A model generated the notes under the pieces. That model did not search any database, had not been told where the DNA came from, and was given only the letters and a program-made list of their open reading frames with translations. A stretch of DNA of 64,000 bases from Bifidobacterium asteroides DSM 20089 (lineage in GTDB: Bacteria > Actinomycetota > Actinomycetes > Actinomycetales > Bifidobacteriaceae). Position 1 is the first letter of the stretch. Every line of letters starts with the position of its first letter. The DNA lies in contig NZ_CP017696.1 of NCBI RefSeq assembly GCF_002715865.1, forward strand, positions 744,001-808,000. The letters run 5' to 3'. The position numbers and the translations under genes are program-made. This document shows positions 1 through 9,580 of the stretch, piece after piece.

Positions 1-169
1 GGGATGATTACGCGGTTTTTCGTTCTGTGCCAGGAGGCACCTTCTGAGATTGCAGGAGGCGACAGACGGGTGCCTTGTCGAAGACACAACGTTGTACTAT
101 TCAAATGACCCATAGTTATAGGGTCGGCGAGAACCATAGACAACAGAGTCAGAACGAAGGAGTTAGACA

Positions 170-1705
170 GTGACGCGAGGGCAGCTAAATCACAGCGGCA
201 GGGCAGAGTTCAGGGTGGATGAGGAGCAGGAGTCCACGCCCATTGACGATCGCCTCTTCGGATCCTTCGTGGAGCACCTGGGCAGGGGCATCTACTCGGG
301 CATCTATGAGCCGGGGCATCCTACAGCAGACGAGCAGGGTTTCCGCCGGGACGTCATGGATCTGGTCAAGGAATTGGGCGTGACCACCATCCGATACCCG
401 GGTGGCAACTTCGTCTCGGGCTACCGCTGGGAGGATGGCGTGGGACCGCGCGAAAGCCGTCCTCGTCGTCTCGACCTGGCCTGGCATTCCGGCGAAAGCA
501 ACGAGTTCGGCCTGCACGAGATGAGCGAATGGCTGGACAAGCTGGGCGGCAACGAGCTCATGGAGGCCGTCAACCTGGGCACCAGGGGCTTGCAGGAGGC
601 CCTGGATCTGCTCGAATACTGCAATGTGCCATCGGGTACCGAGCTGTCTGAACGGCGGCGTGCCAACGGCCATGATCGCCCCTTCAACATCAGGATGTGG
701 TGTCTGGGCAACGAGATGGACGGCGACTGGCAAATCGGCCACAAGAGTGCACAGGAATATGCGGATCTGGCCAACCGGACGGCTGTGGCCATGCGGATGA
801 TCGATCCGGACTTGGATCTGGTTGTATGCGGATCCTCCTCGCATACCATGCCCACTTTCGGTCTCTGGGAGCGTACCGTCCTGGAGCGCTGCTTCGAAAA
901 TGTGAACTTTCTCTCATGCCATGCCTATTACGCGCCCCGGGATGGAGATATGGCCAGCTTTCTGGCTTCTGGCGTGGACATGGACAGTTTCATCACCGAT
1001 GTGGCGGCCATCATCGCCGCCTCGCGTGCCCGGCTGGGCAGTGACCATCAGGTTTACATCTCTTTCGACGAGTGGAATGTCTGGTACCAGGCTGCGGAGG
1101 CCAGCAGATCGCCCGAAGGCATCGGCAATTGGCCTATAGGCGCGCCGCTCTTGGAGGATGTCTATTCGGTGGCAGATGCCGTGGTGGTGGGCGACCTGCT
1201 GATCACCCTGATCCGGCATGCCGACGTCGTTCATGCGGCCAGCCTGGCCCAGCTGGTCAACGTCATTGCCCCCATCATGACTGAACCCGGCGGCCCGGCC
1301 TGGAGGCAGACCATTTTCTATCCCTTCGCCCTGACCGCCCGTTATGCACGAGGCGCCAGTGTACTCAAGAGCCTGCAAAGCGGAGATACCTATGAGACCT
1401 CGCGCTATGGCCAGGTGCCCATGACGGATTCAGTGGCCGTCAGAGGTGCCGACGGCTCCCTCAGTGTTTTCGCGGTCAACCGCAGCCTCGACAGTTCTGT
1501 TGATTTCAAAATCGCCCTGCCTGAACAGGATCGACATCGACAGGCCACGGTCAGCACCCTGCATGAGGACGACCCCTCGGCACGCAACACTCTTGAAGAC
1601 CAGGAGCGGGTCGTCATGCATGCCCGGACAGATTTCAAGATGGATGAGGATGCCTTGAGCCTTCAGCTGCCTCCCGTCTCCTGGACGGTCATTCATCTGG
1701 CTTAA
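170..1705 (+). CDS. abfA: GH51 alpha-L-arabinofuranosidase
   Basis: Retaining glycosidase that removes terminal alpha-L-arabinofuranosyl groups from plant arabinoxylan, arabinan or arabino-oligosaccharides. The 511-residue length fits family GH51. The likely acid/base is Glu182 in GNEMDGDW and the likely nucleophile is Glu301 in ISFDEWNVWY. The early segment RLFGSFVEHLGRGIYSGIYE is characteristic of the (beta/alpha)8 barrel, and a C-terminal beta-sandwich follows to the end (SLQLPPVSWTVIHL). There is no signal peptide, so it probably acts in the cytoplasm on imported oligosaccharides. The start is GTG, chosen because AAGGAG lies 7 bases upstream. It stands alone on this strand, and no transporter for its substrate is visible in the window. 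Confidence 0.93.
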   Translation: MTRGQLNHSGRAEFRVDEEQESTPIDDRLFGSFVEHLGRGIYSGIYEPGHPTADEQGFRRDVMDLVKELGVTTIRYPGGNFVSGYRWEDGVGPRESRPRRLDLAWHSGESNEFGLHEMSEWLDKLGGNELMEAVNLGTRGLQEALDLLEYCNVPSGTELSERRRANGHDRPFNIRMWCLGNEMDGDWQIGHKSAQEYADLANRTAVAMRMIDPDLDLVVCGSSSHTMPTFGLWERTVLERCFENVNFLSCHAYYAPRDGDMASFLASGVDMDSFITDVAAIIAASRARLGSDHQVYISFDEWNVWYQAAEASRSPEGIGNWPIGAPLLEDVYSVADAVVVGDLLITLIRHADVVHAASLAQLVNVIAPIMTEPGGPAWRQTIFYPFALTARYARGASVLKSLQSGDTYETSRYGQVPMTDSVAVRGADGSLSVFAVNRSLDSSVDFKIALPEQDRHRQATVSTLHEDDPSARNTLEDQERVVMHARTDFKMDEDALSLQLPPVSWTVIHLA

Positions 1706-1901
1706 AAGACCGCCAAAGGCATCTTGGCTCGGAACCCTATCCGCGGATTCTCAGGTAGGGTGCCTTTACGGTCTATCTGGATGTGGACGATTGCGTATTC
1801 GACCACATGCCTCCTTCCGTCTCGCGTGACTTTCGCCCCCGATCCATCATGATGATGGACGCTCAATCGGGCATCCACGATGACGGAATGAAGGTGCGAC
1901 C

Positions 1902-2567
1902 ATGGCCTCTGCGCGTGACCATAAGAACAAGGGCATCAGGCGGGTTACCGGCCGGATGCCCAACATGCCTTCCGGCTGCCGCCCCCCTTGGTTTCCCGGG
2001 ACGCTGCTGGTGCTGATGCTGGCCCTGGGCCTGTCGGCTGCAGGGCCCACAGTGACCGTCACGGCTCAGCCTGCGCCGACCCTGCCTTCGGCTGCAGCTC
2101 CGGCGCAGAACGGTCGACTTACCTCATCGACCACAGCCTGCCGCCGGGGCTGGCTGTGGCCCCTTGAACCAAAGCCTGGAGGTAAGGCTGTCCCTCAGGC
2201 CATGCGTCCATTCGATCCTCCTGATCGTCCATGGCTGAGCGGGCATCGCGGGATAGATTTGGCGGCGGGGCAAGGCAGTGATATCCGTGCTCCGGCAGAT
2301 GGCGTCATCGTCTTTGCAGGTTCCGTGGGAGGCAAGGATGTGGTCTCCATTCGTCACGGAAACCTGGTCTCCACTTACGAGCCTGCGCAGAGCTCTTTGC
2401 CGGTGGGAACCCGACTTCAGGCCGGCACAGTCTGGGGAAAGGTAGAGGGAGTCTCTGACCACTGTGCCCAGGAGTGTCTGCACTGGGGACTGAAAGACGA
2501 TCAAGGCCTGTACCTGGATCCAGGCGCTAAAGTCGGAAATCATCGGATTCGTCTCAAACCTTTATAG
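1902..2567 (+). CDS. M23/LytM-type peptidase-like protein
   Basis: Exported protein of 221 residues with an N-terminal hydrophobic signal or anchor (about residues 34-47), an Ala/Pro-rich linker, and a LytM (peptidase family M23) domain from about residue 110. The Zn-ligand motif HRGID is present (His115, Asp119). The second motif reads ECLHWGL (191-197), so the first His of the usual HxH is replaced by Cys192 while His194 is kept. The family cleaves peptidoglycan cross-bridges, but this variant may be weakly active or regulatory. Actinobacterial relatives near rpsB can carry a similar CLHWG motif, so the change may be family-typical. No obvious operon partner. Confidence 0.75.
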   Translation: MASARDHKNKGIRRVTGRMPNMPSGCRPPWFPGTLLVLMLALGLSAAGPTVTVTAQPAPTLPSAAAPAQNGRLTSSTTACRRGWLWPLEPKPGGKAVPQAMRPFDPPDRPWLSGHRGIDLAAGQGSDIRAPADGVIVFAGSVGGKDVVSIRHGNLVSTYEPAQSSLPVGTRLQAGTVWGKVEGVSDHCAQECLHWGLKDDQGLYLDPGAKVGNHRIRLKPL

Positions 2568-2677
2568 GAGTGCCAGGGTCGTTCAGATGACGCGCGCGTC
2601 TGCAGACCGGGTATATCGCCAGCCCGGGGGAGCGGTTAGAATCGTTAAACATAACGCCGTTTCAGCAGGGAGTGGTC

Positions 2678-4513
2678 ATGCAGAACATGCAGCAAGAATT
2701 CACGCGTCCGCTTGAGGAGCCGATAGATGCTGATGCAAGCGTCTTCTCACTGCTTGAGGACAGGGTAGAGCGCCTGGGCGACGATCCCTTGCTCGAGTAC
2801 CGTAGCGGACGTGAGTGGAGCACCATCACGGCCCGTGAGTTCCGCGACCGTGTCGTCGCATTGGCCAAGGGGCTTATGGCCCGGGGGATAGGTCGGGGGG
2901 ACTCGGTGGCCATCGTCTCGCACACCCGCTGGGAGTGGACTGCCTTGGACATGGCCATCCTGGCCATCGGAGCGGTGACGGTGCCGGTCTACGAGACGGA
3001 CTCTCCCGACCAGATCCGGCGTATCTTCAACGACTCCCATGTGGGCTTGGCCTTTCTGGAGGATGACGACATGAGGGCCAGGGTGGACGCGGTTCGTTCC
3101 CAGTGCGCCTATCTGAACGACATGTATGTGATCACCAGGGGAGCGCTGACCACCATGACCGCCTATGGACGGACGGTGGACCAGGCGGACTTCCAGGCCC
3201 GGGCCGACTCGGTGCAAGGTTCCGACCTGGCCACCATCGTCTACACTTCAGGCTCTACGGGCAAGCCCAAGGGCATAGAGCTCAGCCACAGCAACATCAT
3301 CTTCACTGTGCGTTCAGGTGCCCAGGCGGTTCCTGACATCTGCCTGGGCGAGGGCAGGCGGCTTCTGCTCTGTCTGCCTCTGGCCCACGCCTTTGCCCGC
3401 TGTCTGCAGTTCTTCGCCATCGCCACGGATCTCACCCTGGGGCTTACCGGGTCCATCCGTAATCTGCTGCAGGACATGCAGACCTTCAAGCCCACCTTCA
3501 TCCTGGCTGTGCCGCGAATCTTCGAGAAAATCTACAACGCCGCCTCCCAGCGGGCCGGAACAGGTGCCAGGGGCAGGATTTTCCTGGATGCTGCAGGAGT
3601 GGCCAGGCAGTGGTCCCGTCACCAGCAGACCGGAAGCCGGGTTCCCATGTCGCTGAGGACCAAGCACCTCATGTACACAGGTACCGTCTACGACCCCATC
3701 CTGGAGGCCTTGGGCGGCCGGGTCAAGTATGCCATTTCGGGCGGAGCTCCGCTTGACAGGGACATTGCGGACTTCTTCAATGGCATCGGCCTGCCGCTTC
3801 TGGAGGGCTATGGCATGACCGAGACCATGGGCCCGGTGACGGTCAACCCCACCAAGGGCTATCGGCTGGGCACCATCGGCCTGCCCATGCCCGGCATCAC
3901 CGTGGGCATCGACCAGGAGGGCCAGCTGTGCGTCAAAGGCCCCGATGTCTGCATGGGGTATCACAACCATCCGGAAATCACCACGAGGCAGATTCGCGAC
4001 GGCTGGCTGCTGACCGGCGATCTGGGCAGTCTGGACGAGGACGGGTTCGTTCGGTTGACCGGTCGGCGCAAGGAGATCATCATCACTGCAGGAGGTAAGA
4101 ACATCTCGCCCTCGCTGCTGGAAACAGCCGTTGAACGTTCGCCCATCATCAGCCACTGCATGGTCATCGGGGACCGCAGACCATTCATCTCGGCCCTGAT
4201 TACCCTCAATCCCGAGGAAGTCGACCGCTGGCTGAGCGATCAGGGTGCTGAACCCCTGGAAGATATTGCTTCGGCCGGGGAGAACCCCATCATCCGCACT
4301 GAGGTCGACCATGCAGTGGACGCGGCCAACAGCCAGGTATCCCGGGCTGAAGGCATCCGTCGCTATCTGATTCTGGATCAGGACTTCACTCGTGAAAACG
4401 GTCTGCTCACCGCCTCATACAAGCCCCGCCGTCAGGAGGTTCTCAAGCGGTATGAGGACCGAATCGAACAGGAGATCTATGCTCAAAGGCCCGCGTCGGC
4501 CGGCTTGATGTAG
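2678..4513 (+). CDS. fadD: long-chain fatty acid-CoA ligase (first copy)
   Basis: AMP-forming acyl-CoA synthetase that activates fatty acids with ATP and CoA. The ANL P-loop YTSGSTGKPKG lies near residue 190, the adenine-binding GYGMTET motif near residue 380, and the hinge/catalytic block LTGDLGSLDEDGFVRLTGRRKE near 440-465. The product of 611 residues is the usual length. ATG at 2678 is chosen because AGGGAG ends 5 bases before it; an in-frame GTG at 2672 overlaps that ribosome binding site. Its last 31 bases overlap the 3' end of the convergent lipoprotein gene. A paralogue lies at 9581-11575. In bifidobacteria, which have no beta-oxidation, such enzymes probably serve uptake and reuse of exogenous fatty acids. 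Confidence 0.9.
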   Translation: MQNMQQEFTRPLEEPIDADASVFSLLEDRVERLGDDPLLEYRSGREWSTITAREFRDRVVALAKGLMARGIGRGDSVAIVSHTRWEWTALDMAILAIGAVTVPVYETDSPDQIRRIFNDSHVGLAFLEDDDMRARVDAVRSQCAYLNDMYVITRGALTTMTAYGRTVDQADFQARADSVQGSDLATIVYTSGSTGKPKGIELSHSNIIFTVRSGAQAVPDICLGEGRRLLLCLPLAHAFARCLQFFAIATDLTLGLTGSIRNLLQDMQTFKPTFILAVPRIFEKIYNAASQRAGTGARGRIFLDAAGVARQWSRHQQTGSRVPMSLRTKHLMYTGTVYDPILEALGGRVKYAISGGAPLDRDIADFFNGIGLPLLEGYGMTETMGPVTVNPTKGYRLGTIGLPMPGITVGIDQEGQLCVKGPDVCMGYHNHPEITTRQIRDGWLLTGDLGSLDEDGFVRLTGRRKEIIITAGGKNISPSLLETAVERSPIISHCMVIGDRRPFISALITLNPEEVDRWLSDQGAEPLEDIASAGENPIIRTEVDHAVDAANSQVSRAEGIRRYLILDQDFTRENGLLTASYKPRRQEVLKRYEDRIEQEIYAQRPASAGLM

Positions 4514-6087
4514 TCTGTATCAATCAGCGCCGCCTTGAGGTTGGAGGCCGAAACCGCAACCAAGGGTCTTGACAGGCGGCGCAGCTGCTTCCCGTCCTGG
4601 TTGACGGTCTGGATCGTATCCATGGCCGGCACCTTGCCCTGGCTGTTGAGGCCGACGCAGGCCTTGGCAATATCAGCCGCAAGCCCCAGCCTGTCCTCCA
4701 GCCCAGTCATCCACTGCCGTCCGTCAACGATTTGTGGGATGTTATCCACGTAGGCACCATATCCGCTGATGATTGGCCAGGCGGCGCGGTCGTCCGGGTG
4801 CGTGGATCCCTGGGTCTTGCCCGGGGCCTGCTGTGAAGGGTTCGCCTGCGACCCTGTTTGATTTTGGGTTGTAGGGCTCTGGGCGGGTTTAGGTACGCGC
4901 TGCCGATGCAGATCCTTGCGGCCGGCCATTGATCCCACGATGCCGGATATGGAGATCTCCGGGTTGACATCCGCTGATGAACCCCTATATCCAAGATCGC
5001 CGAGCTCTGAGACCACCCCGGAAACGATGAAATCGTTCATAGCCAAAATGCCGTCCACCTCGGTATGGGTCTTTGAGCCATCGTTCATGGCCAGGCGGGT
5101 CGCCAGCTCTTTGCCGGCAGCCGAAGCATCCTTGCCTGGGTCGAAGGCGACCGCCTGCCAGTCCTGCTCGGTGCTGTCTGCCTTCAGGAGTCCCGAGGGG
5201 CTGATAGCCCTCCCATCCTTGAAGTATGGCCCCAGCACCTGCCAGATTCCGGCAAAGGCCTGGGCAGGAAAGGAATTCTGCTCCTCTTGCTTGTCCCGTT
5301 CAGCCTGGCCGGCTTCAGTGTCCGTGTCATCAGAGGACTCATCAGAGGATGCATCGGCCGGGCGGTTCGGCAGCAGAATCTCGATGCGGCAGGGGTTGTC
5401 CTTGCTGGCCTTGTTCAGCTCCAGCTTGCTGGCCAGCTTGTCCGCCTGCATTTGACCAATGGCCCGTGCATCAGACAACTGTACGAACAGATCCGGCTGA
5501 ATGCCCGGTACCTGGTTGGCCAGGAGCACCACATGCATGCCTGCTCCGGTGGCCAGACGCAGAGACGAAACCAGACGTGTGCGCGCCTTGTCTTTGGCAT
5601 CGGCATCCAGTGATTTGCTGATATAGTCGCCATACTGGCGGGTAATGGAGTCCGGCGAGGTCATGGGCGCTACCACCAGCGTGGTCGGCGCTGAGGTCTT
5701 CCCGGCCTTGCGCTCCGAGAGGCGGTTGACCACGTAATCCTGCAGTTCCTTGCTTTGATCCTCCAGATTCCCACTGGTATAGGTATCGATGCGCTTTCCG
5801 GAAAGATGCTCCTTGGTCAGTGCCGCCTTGATCTCAGGAACCAGGGCGGCCCACTTGTTGATGGGTGTGTGCTGGGAGAGGGTGATGCCGTCAGAAGGTG
5901 TGAAAATGGCTACCTGACCAGGTACCTCTGCAGCTGCCGTGGAGGTCGCCTGACTCTGCGGGGCGCTCGGGGACGGTTCCCCCTTGCCCAGTGCCGGACC
6001 GCAGGCACCAGTCGATGCCACCATGACCAGGCACGCCAGTAAAGCCAGCAAGCCGGACAAATGCCGTGCAAAGCCGGTCTTCTTCAC
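4483..6087 (-). CDS. periplasmic-binding-protein-like lipoprotein (sugar-binding type)
   Basis: Predicted surface lipoprotein of 534 residues. The best start is GTG at 6087, with AAGGAG 5 bases upstream; the longer frame to 6141 has no supporting signal. The N-terminus KKTGFARHLSGLLALL is a typical signal peptide ending in a lipobox-like STGAC. The mature part begins with a low-complexity Ser/Thr/Ala linker and then resembles type-1 periplasmic binding proteins (VAIFTPSDG..., WAALVPEIKAAL..., GILAMNDFIVSGVV). An acidic Ser/Asp/Glu insert (SSDESSDDTDTE) and a Gln/Pro/Ser-rich insert (residues about 385-410) interrupt the fold. No permease or ATPase genes are adjacent, so it is an orphan binding protein here. 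Its substrate is unknown. Confidence 0.7.
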   Translation of the reverse strand: MKKTGFARHLSGLLALLACLVMVASTGACGPALGKGEPSPSAPQSQATSTAAAEVPGQVAIFTPSDGITLSQHTPINKWAALVPEIKAALTKEHLSGKRIDTYTSGNLEDQSKELQDYVVNRLSERKAGKTSAPTTLVVAPMTSPDSITRQYGDYISKSLDADAKDKARTRLVSSLRLATGAGMHVVLLANQVPGIQPDLFVQLSDARAIGQMQADKLASKLELNKASKDNPCRIEILLPNRPADASSDESSDDTDTEAGQAERDKQEEQNSFPAQAFAGIWQVLGPYFKDGRAISPSGLLKADSTEQDWQAVAFDPGKDASAAGKELATRLAMNDGSKTHTEVDGILAMNDFIVSGVVSELGDLGYRGSSADVNPEISISGIVGSMAGRKDLHRQRVPKPAQSPTTQNQTGSQANPSQQAPGKTQGSTHPDDRAAWPIISGYGAYVDNIPQIVDGRQWMTGLEDRLGLAADIAKACVGLNSQGKVPAMDTIQTVNQDGKQLRRLSRPLVAVSASNLKAALIDTDYIKPADAGL

Positions 6088-6278
6088 ATTCGCTCCTTCG
6101 TTCCGACAGAGCCCGACTCCGGCCGGGTCCCGACCAACCATTGTATTGGCTATCGGTCAGGAGCGTACGGAACTTCCTTGCTTTTGCGCACAAGGTTCTC
6201 GCCAAGGGGCAGACGGTCAAGGCTGATCTGAGCAGAATGACCCTGTAATGGAAGGCGATGATGTCTTGTCTTGTTCTG

Positions 6279-7514
6279 CTAGTCTGCCTTGGCAGCAGCT
6301 GAAGCCATACGCTCGGCAAGGGCTTGGTCCAGGGCATCCATGAACCCTTCGGTGTCCAGCCAGGGCTGATCGGGACCAACCAGGCTGGCCAGGTCCTTGG
6401 TCATACGGCCGGAGCGCACGGTCTCGATGACCACAGACTCCAAAGTTTGTGCGAACCGGGCTACCTTGGGCGTGCCATCCAGCCGTGCCCGCTGCTTGAG
6501 TCCGCCGGTCCAGGCGAAAATAGAGGCGATCGGGTTGGTGGAGGTGGTCTCGCCCTTGAGCCAGCGCCGGTAATGCCTGGTCACGGTCCCATGGGCGGCC
6601 TCGGCCTCTACCGTCTGCCCGTCTGCCGTCATCAGCATGGAGGTCATGAGGCCAAGGGAACCGAACCCTTGAGCTATTGCATCGGACTGGACATCGCCAT
6701 CGTAGTTCTTGCAGGCCCAGACATAGCCGCCCTGCCACTTGAGCGAGGAGGCCACCATATCGTCAATCAGACGATGCTGGTAGGTCAGCCCCTCTTCCTC
6801 GAACCGACCCTGGTACTCCTGCGCGTAGACCTGGGCGAAAATATCCTTGAAGCGTCCGTCGTAGGCCTTGAGGATGGTGTTCTTGGTGCTTAGGTAGACC
6901 GGATAGTGCCTCTGCAGGGCATAGTTGAAGCATGAGCGGGCGAAGTCGCGGATGGAGTCGTCGAGGTTGAACTGAACCTGGGCCACGCCTGGTCCTGGGT
7001 AGGTGGTCACCTCTCGGGTCACCGGGTCGCTCCCGTCCTCAGGAGTAAAGACGACACTCAGCTTTCCAGGCTTGGGAACGGTGAAATCAGTGGCCTGGTA
7101 TTGGTCACCGAAGGCGTGGCGGGCCACCACAATGGGCTTGGACCATCCTGGAACCAGTCGGGGGATGTTATCGATGACGATGGGCTCGCGGAAGATGGTT
7201 CCTCCAAGAATGTTGCGGATGGTTCCGTTGGGTGACTTCCACATGCGCTTAAGACCGAATTCCTTCACCCGGGCCTCGTCAGGGGTAATAGTGGCGCACT
7301 TGACACCCACATGCTCGCGCTGTATGGCTTGGGCCGCCTGTACGGTGACCTTGTCGTCGGTGGCGTCCCTGTTGCGGATGCCCAGGTCGTAATAGTCCAG
7401 GTCCACGTCCAGATAGGGCAGAATCAGCCGTTCCTTGATCATTTTCCAGATGACCCGGGTCATCTCGTCACCGTCGAGCTCGACGATGCGTCCCTTCACG
7501 GTGACTTTCTCCAT
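6279..7514 (-). CDS. icd: NADP-dependent isocitrate dehydrogenase
   Basis: Oxidative decarboxylation of isocitrate to 2-oxoglutarate, a source of glutamate and NADPH. The 411-residue protein belongs to the homodimeric type also found in eukaryotes: it starts [22 protein letters not shown] and has [20 protein letters not shown], the metal-binding run [26 protein letters not shown], and [11 protein letters not shown]. The gene is divergent from guaB3, with 161 bases between the starts holding both promoters. In an organism without a complete TCA cycle its role would be biosynthetic (inference). Confidence 0.96.
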   Translation of the reverse strand: MEKVTVKGRIVELDGDEMTRVIWKMIKERLILPYLDVDLDYYDLGIRNRDATDDKVTVQAAQAIQREHVGVKCATITPDEARVKEFGLKRMWKSPNGTIRNILGGTIFREPIVIDNIPRLVPGWSKPIVVARHAFGDQYQATDFTVPKPGKLSVVFTPEDGSDPVTREVTTYPGPGVAQVQFNLDDSIRDFARSCFNYALQRHYPVYLSTKNTILKAYDGRFKDIFAQVYAQEYQGRFEEEGLTYQHRLIDDMVASSLKWQGGYVWACKNYDGDVQSDAIAQGFGSLGLMTSMLMTADGQTVEAEAAHGTVTRHYRRWLKGETTSTNPIASIFAWTGGLKQRARLDGTPKVARFAQTLESVVIETVRSGRMTKDLASLVGPDQPWLDTEGFMDALDQALAERMASAAAKAD

Positions 7515-7675
7515 GGCGGCCTCCTATCGGTCGGCGGGTCGGGGCCCGATCCTGCCCCGGTGCCGCAGTTGCGCTCGCGAACAGTTCTATCCCAAGTTTG
7601 TTACCCTCTGTTCCCATGCTCGTAACCCGCTCGTAGCACGCCAGAGCGTCATCATGAGGCGCTAGGCTGGCAGAC

Positions 7676-8800
7676 ATGACACAGGAAATCGAAATCGGCC
7701 TCGGCAAAAAGGCCACGGTGGCCTACACGCTCGATGATGTCTCCATACTCCCATCAAGAAGGACCAGGGATCCCCAGGATGTCTCCACGGCCTGGCAGGT
7801 GGATGCCTACGAGTTCGACCTGCCCCTACTGGCAGCGCCCATGGACTCGGTGACCAGCCCCGGGACGGCCATCGCCCTAGGACGGTTAGGCGGTTTGGGT
7901 GTGCTGGATTTGGAGGGACTGTGGACCCGATACGAGGATCCGCGTCCGCAGCTGGATCGGATAGCCAATGCCTCGTCGGAGCAGGCTACTGCGGTCATTC
8001 AGGAGGCCTACCGGGAGCCGGTCAAGGCGGAGTTGATCACCCGCCGTCTGCAGGAGATTCGCAAGGCCGGTGTCACGGTGGCTGGAGCCCTTTCCCCTCA
8101 GCGCACGCAGGAGTTCTACACCACGGTGGTCGATGCAGGTGTGGATCTCTTTGTGATCCGCGGCACGGCGGTGTCGGCTGAGCATGTCTCCACCAGACAT
8201 GAGCCCCTGGATTTGAAGAAGTTCATCTACGACTTGGACGTTCCGGTCATCGTTGGCGGGGCCGCCACCTACCAGGCCGCCCTGCATCTGATGCGCACGG
8301 GGGCCGCCGGGGTGCTGGTTGGGTTCGGCGGGGGAGCATCCTCTACCGACTCCGCCACCATCGGAATTCAGGCCCCCATGGCCACGGCCATCTCGGATGT
8401 GGCAGAGGCGCGTCGTGACTACCTGGACGAGTCCGGTGGACGCTACGTTCAGGTCATCGCCGACGGTGAGACCGGCACCTCGGGTTCCTTTGTCAAGGCC
8501 TTGGCCATGGGGGCCGACGCTGTCATGCTGGGTACGCCACTGGCAAAGGCCACAGAGGCTCCCGGCCAGGGCATGCACTGGGGGGCCGAGGCCCATCATC
8601 CTGATCTGCCCAGGGGTCGCAGGGTCCAGGTCGGCCAGGTTGGAAGCCTTGAGCGCATACTCTTCGGCCCCAGCGATCGCACCGATGGCAGTCTGAATCT
8701 GATTGGGGCCCTGCGCCGGGCCATGGCTTCCACCGGCTACGTGGATGTCAAGAACTTCCAGAAGTGCCGTGTGGCAGTGACTCCTGCTCCTCGCTGCTAA
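7676..8800 (+). CDS. guaB3: GuaB3 family IMP dehydrogenase-related protein
   Basis: 374-residue member of the IMP dehydrogenase/GMP reductase superfamily without CBS domains, as in the actinobacterial GuaB3 group. Visible blocks are YTLDDVSILPSRRTRDPQDV at the N-terminus, PLLAAPMDSVTSPGTAIALGRLGGLGVLDLEG, and the glycine-rich phosphate-binding region AAGVLVGFGGGAS followed by DGETGTSGSFVKALAMGADAVMLGTPLA. The exact reaction (GMP reductase or IMP dehydrogenase-like) cannot be told from the sequence alone. Transcribed divergently from icd and followed by a strong hairpin at 8844-8882. Confidence 0.88.
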   Translation: MTQEIEIGLGKKATVAYTLDDVSILPSRRTRDPQDVSTAWQVDAYEFDLPLLAAPMDSVTSPGTAIALGRLGGLGVLDLEGLWTRYEDPRPQLDRIANASSEQATAVIQEAYREPVKAELITRRLQEIRKAGVTVAGALSPQRTQEFYTTVVDAGVDLFVIRGTAVSAEHVSTRHEPLDLKKFIYDLDVPVIVGGAATYQAALHLMRTGAAGVLVGFGGGASSTDSATIGIQAPMATAISDVAEARRDYLDESGGRYVQVIADGETGTSGSFVKALAMGADAVMLGTPLAKATEAPGQGMHWGAEAHHPDLPRGRRVQVGQVGSLERILFGPSDRTDGSLNLIGALRRAMASTGYVDVKNFQKCRVAVTPAPRC

Positions 8801-8843
8801 ACAAGACAGGGCATTCACAGTCCATTTATCCACAATCCGCATC

Positions 8844-8882
8844 AAGGCCGGTTCAGGTTGACCACATTCCCGAACCGGCCTT
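8844..8882 (+). terminator. rho-independent terminator after guaB3
   Basis: A perfect 11-base inverted repeat, AAGGCCGGTTC (8844-8854) and GAACCGGCCTT (8872-8882), encloses a 17-base loop and is followed by TTTACAATG. The stem is strong and the T-run short. Confidence 0.7.
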
Positions 8883-8999
8883 TACAATGCCTCAGCGCAT
8901 TCATACTCTGGACGTAATCGTTGTCGTTGCGTCGTTTGCCCAGTGCACCTCGCCGGCATGGGAGGGGGAACAAGCACATAGAAGTGCGAGGTGAGAAGT

Positions 9000-9554
9000 A
9001 TGACGGAGTATATGGATCTGACGCCGACTTGGGATCGGGATCGGACAATCGAGGATTCGACAGGGCAGGGGTTTGGCGGCTGGTGGCCGTCTACCTGTAT
9101 GCAGGTGCCGCTGGGTCTTGGAAACATCAATTTGACAGTGCGAACCGTCAACTTCGTTCGGCCGGCGGATGCTGCTGGTCATAAGGGTCTGTCGGGGGAT
9201 TTGAAGCGAATTCTTGTCAATCTGTGTGCGCTGGCATCCAGGGTCTTCGATGTGTTGCGTGGCCGCCTGCCGATGAAGAGCCTGGACCGTGTGCTCAACC
9301 GCGTTTGCATGGAACGGCTGGCTGTACTGGCCAGACTGATGCGTGATCAACATCTGGGTATGGTCCGCACGGCGGATCATGTCGGTATGGCCTACCTGCC
9401 GCTGATTCCTAAACTGGTCGAGCTCTACTGTGTGGACCGTGACCGGTACGAAACCACCATCGGATTCCTGGTCGGCGAGCGCACTGTGCTGACCAACCTG
9501 ATCGTTGCAAGAAGCGGCTCGCGCTGGGTCTGTGTGCGCTTCGACATGGGCTAG
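9000..9554 (+). CDS. Rv3235-family (DUF6459-like) protein
   Basis: Small soluble protein of 184 residues. The start at 9000 is preceded by GAGGTGA about 5 bases upstream. The C-terminal part (ERTVLTNLIVARSGSRWVCV followed by RFDMG) resembles the C-terminus of the actinobacterial Rv3235 family, in which a run of hydrophobic residues and a Trp-Arg/Val-Cys stretch precede the end. Function unknown in the family. Residues 45-110 are rich in Leu/Val/Arg and probably helical. It stands alone between guaB3 and fadD. The family assignment is from remembered pattern similarity and is moderate. Confidence 0.55.
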   Translation: MTEYMDLTPTWDRDRTIEDSTGQGFGGWWPSTCMQVPLGLGNINLTVRTVNFVRPADAAGHKGLSGDLKRILVNLCALASRVFDVLRGRLPMKSLDRVLNRVCMERLAVLARLMRDQHLGMVRTADHVGMAYLPLIPKLVELYCVDRDRYETTIGFLVGERTVLTNLIVARSGSRWVCVRFDMG

Positions 9555-9580
9555 GCGGCGGCTTTGGCGGGGTCGCCCAT

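Noticed and set aside
92-120. Promoter TTGTAC-N17-GTTATA before abfA
   Set aside because: The hexamers match the consensus poorly, so it is not listed as a feature.
1734-1761. ACCCTA/TAGGGT hairpin after abfA
   Set aside because: Stem of six bases, long loop and no T-run; too weak to call a terminator.
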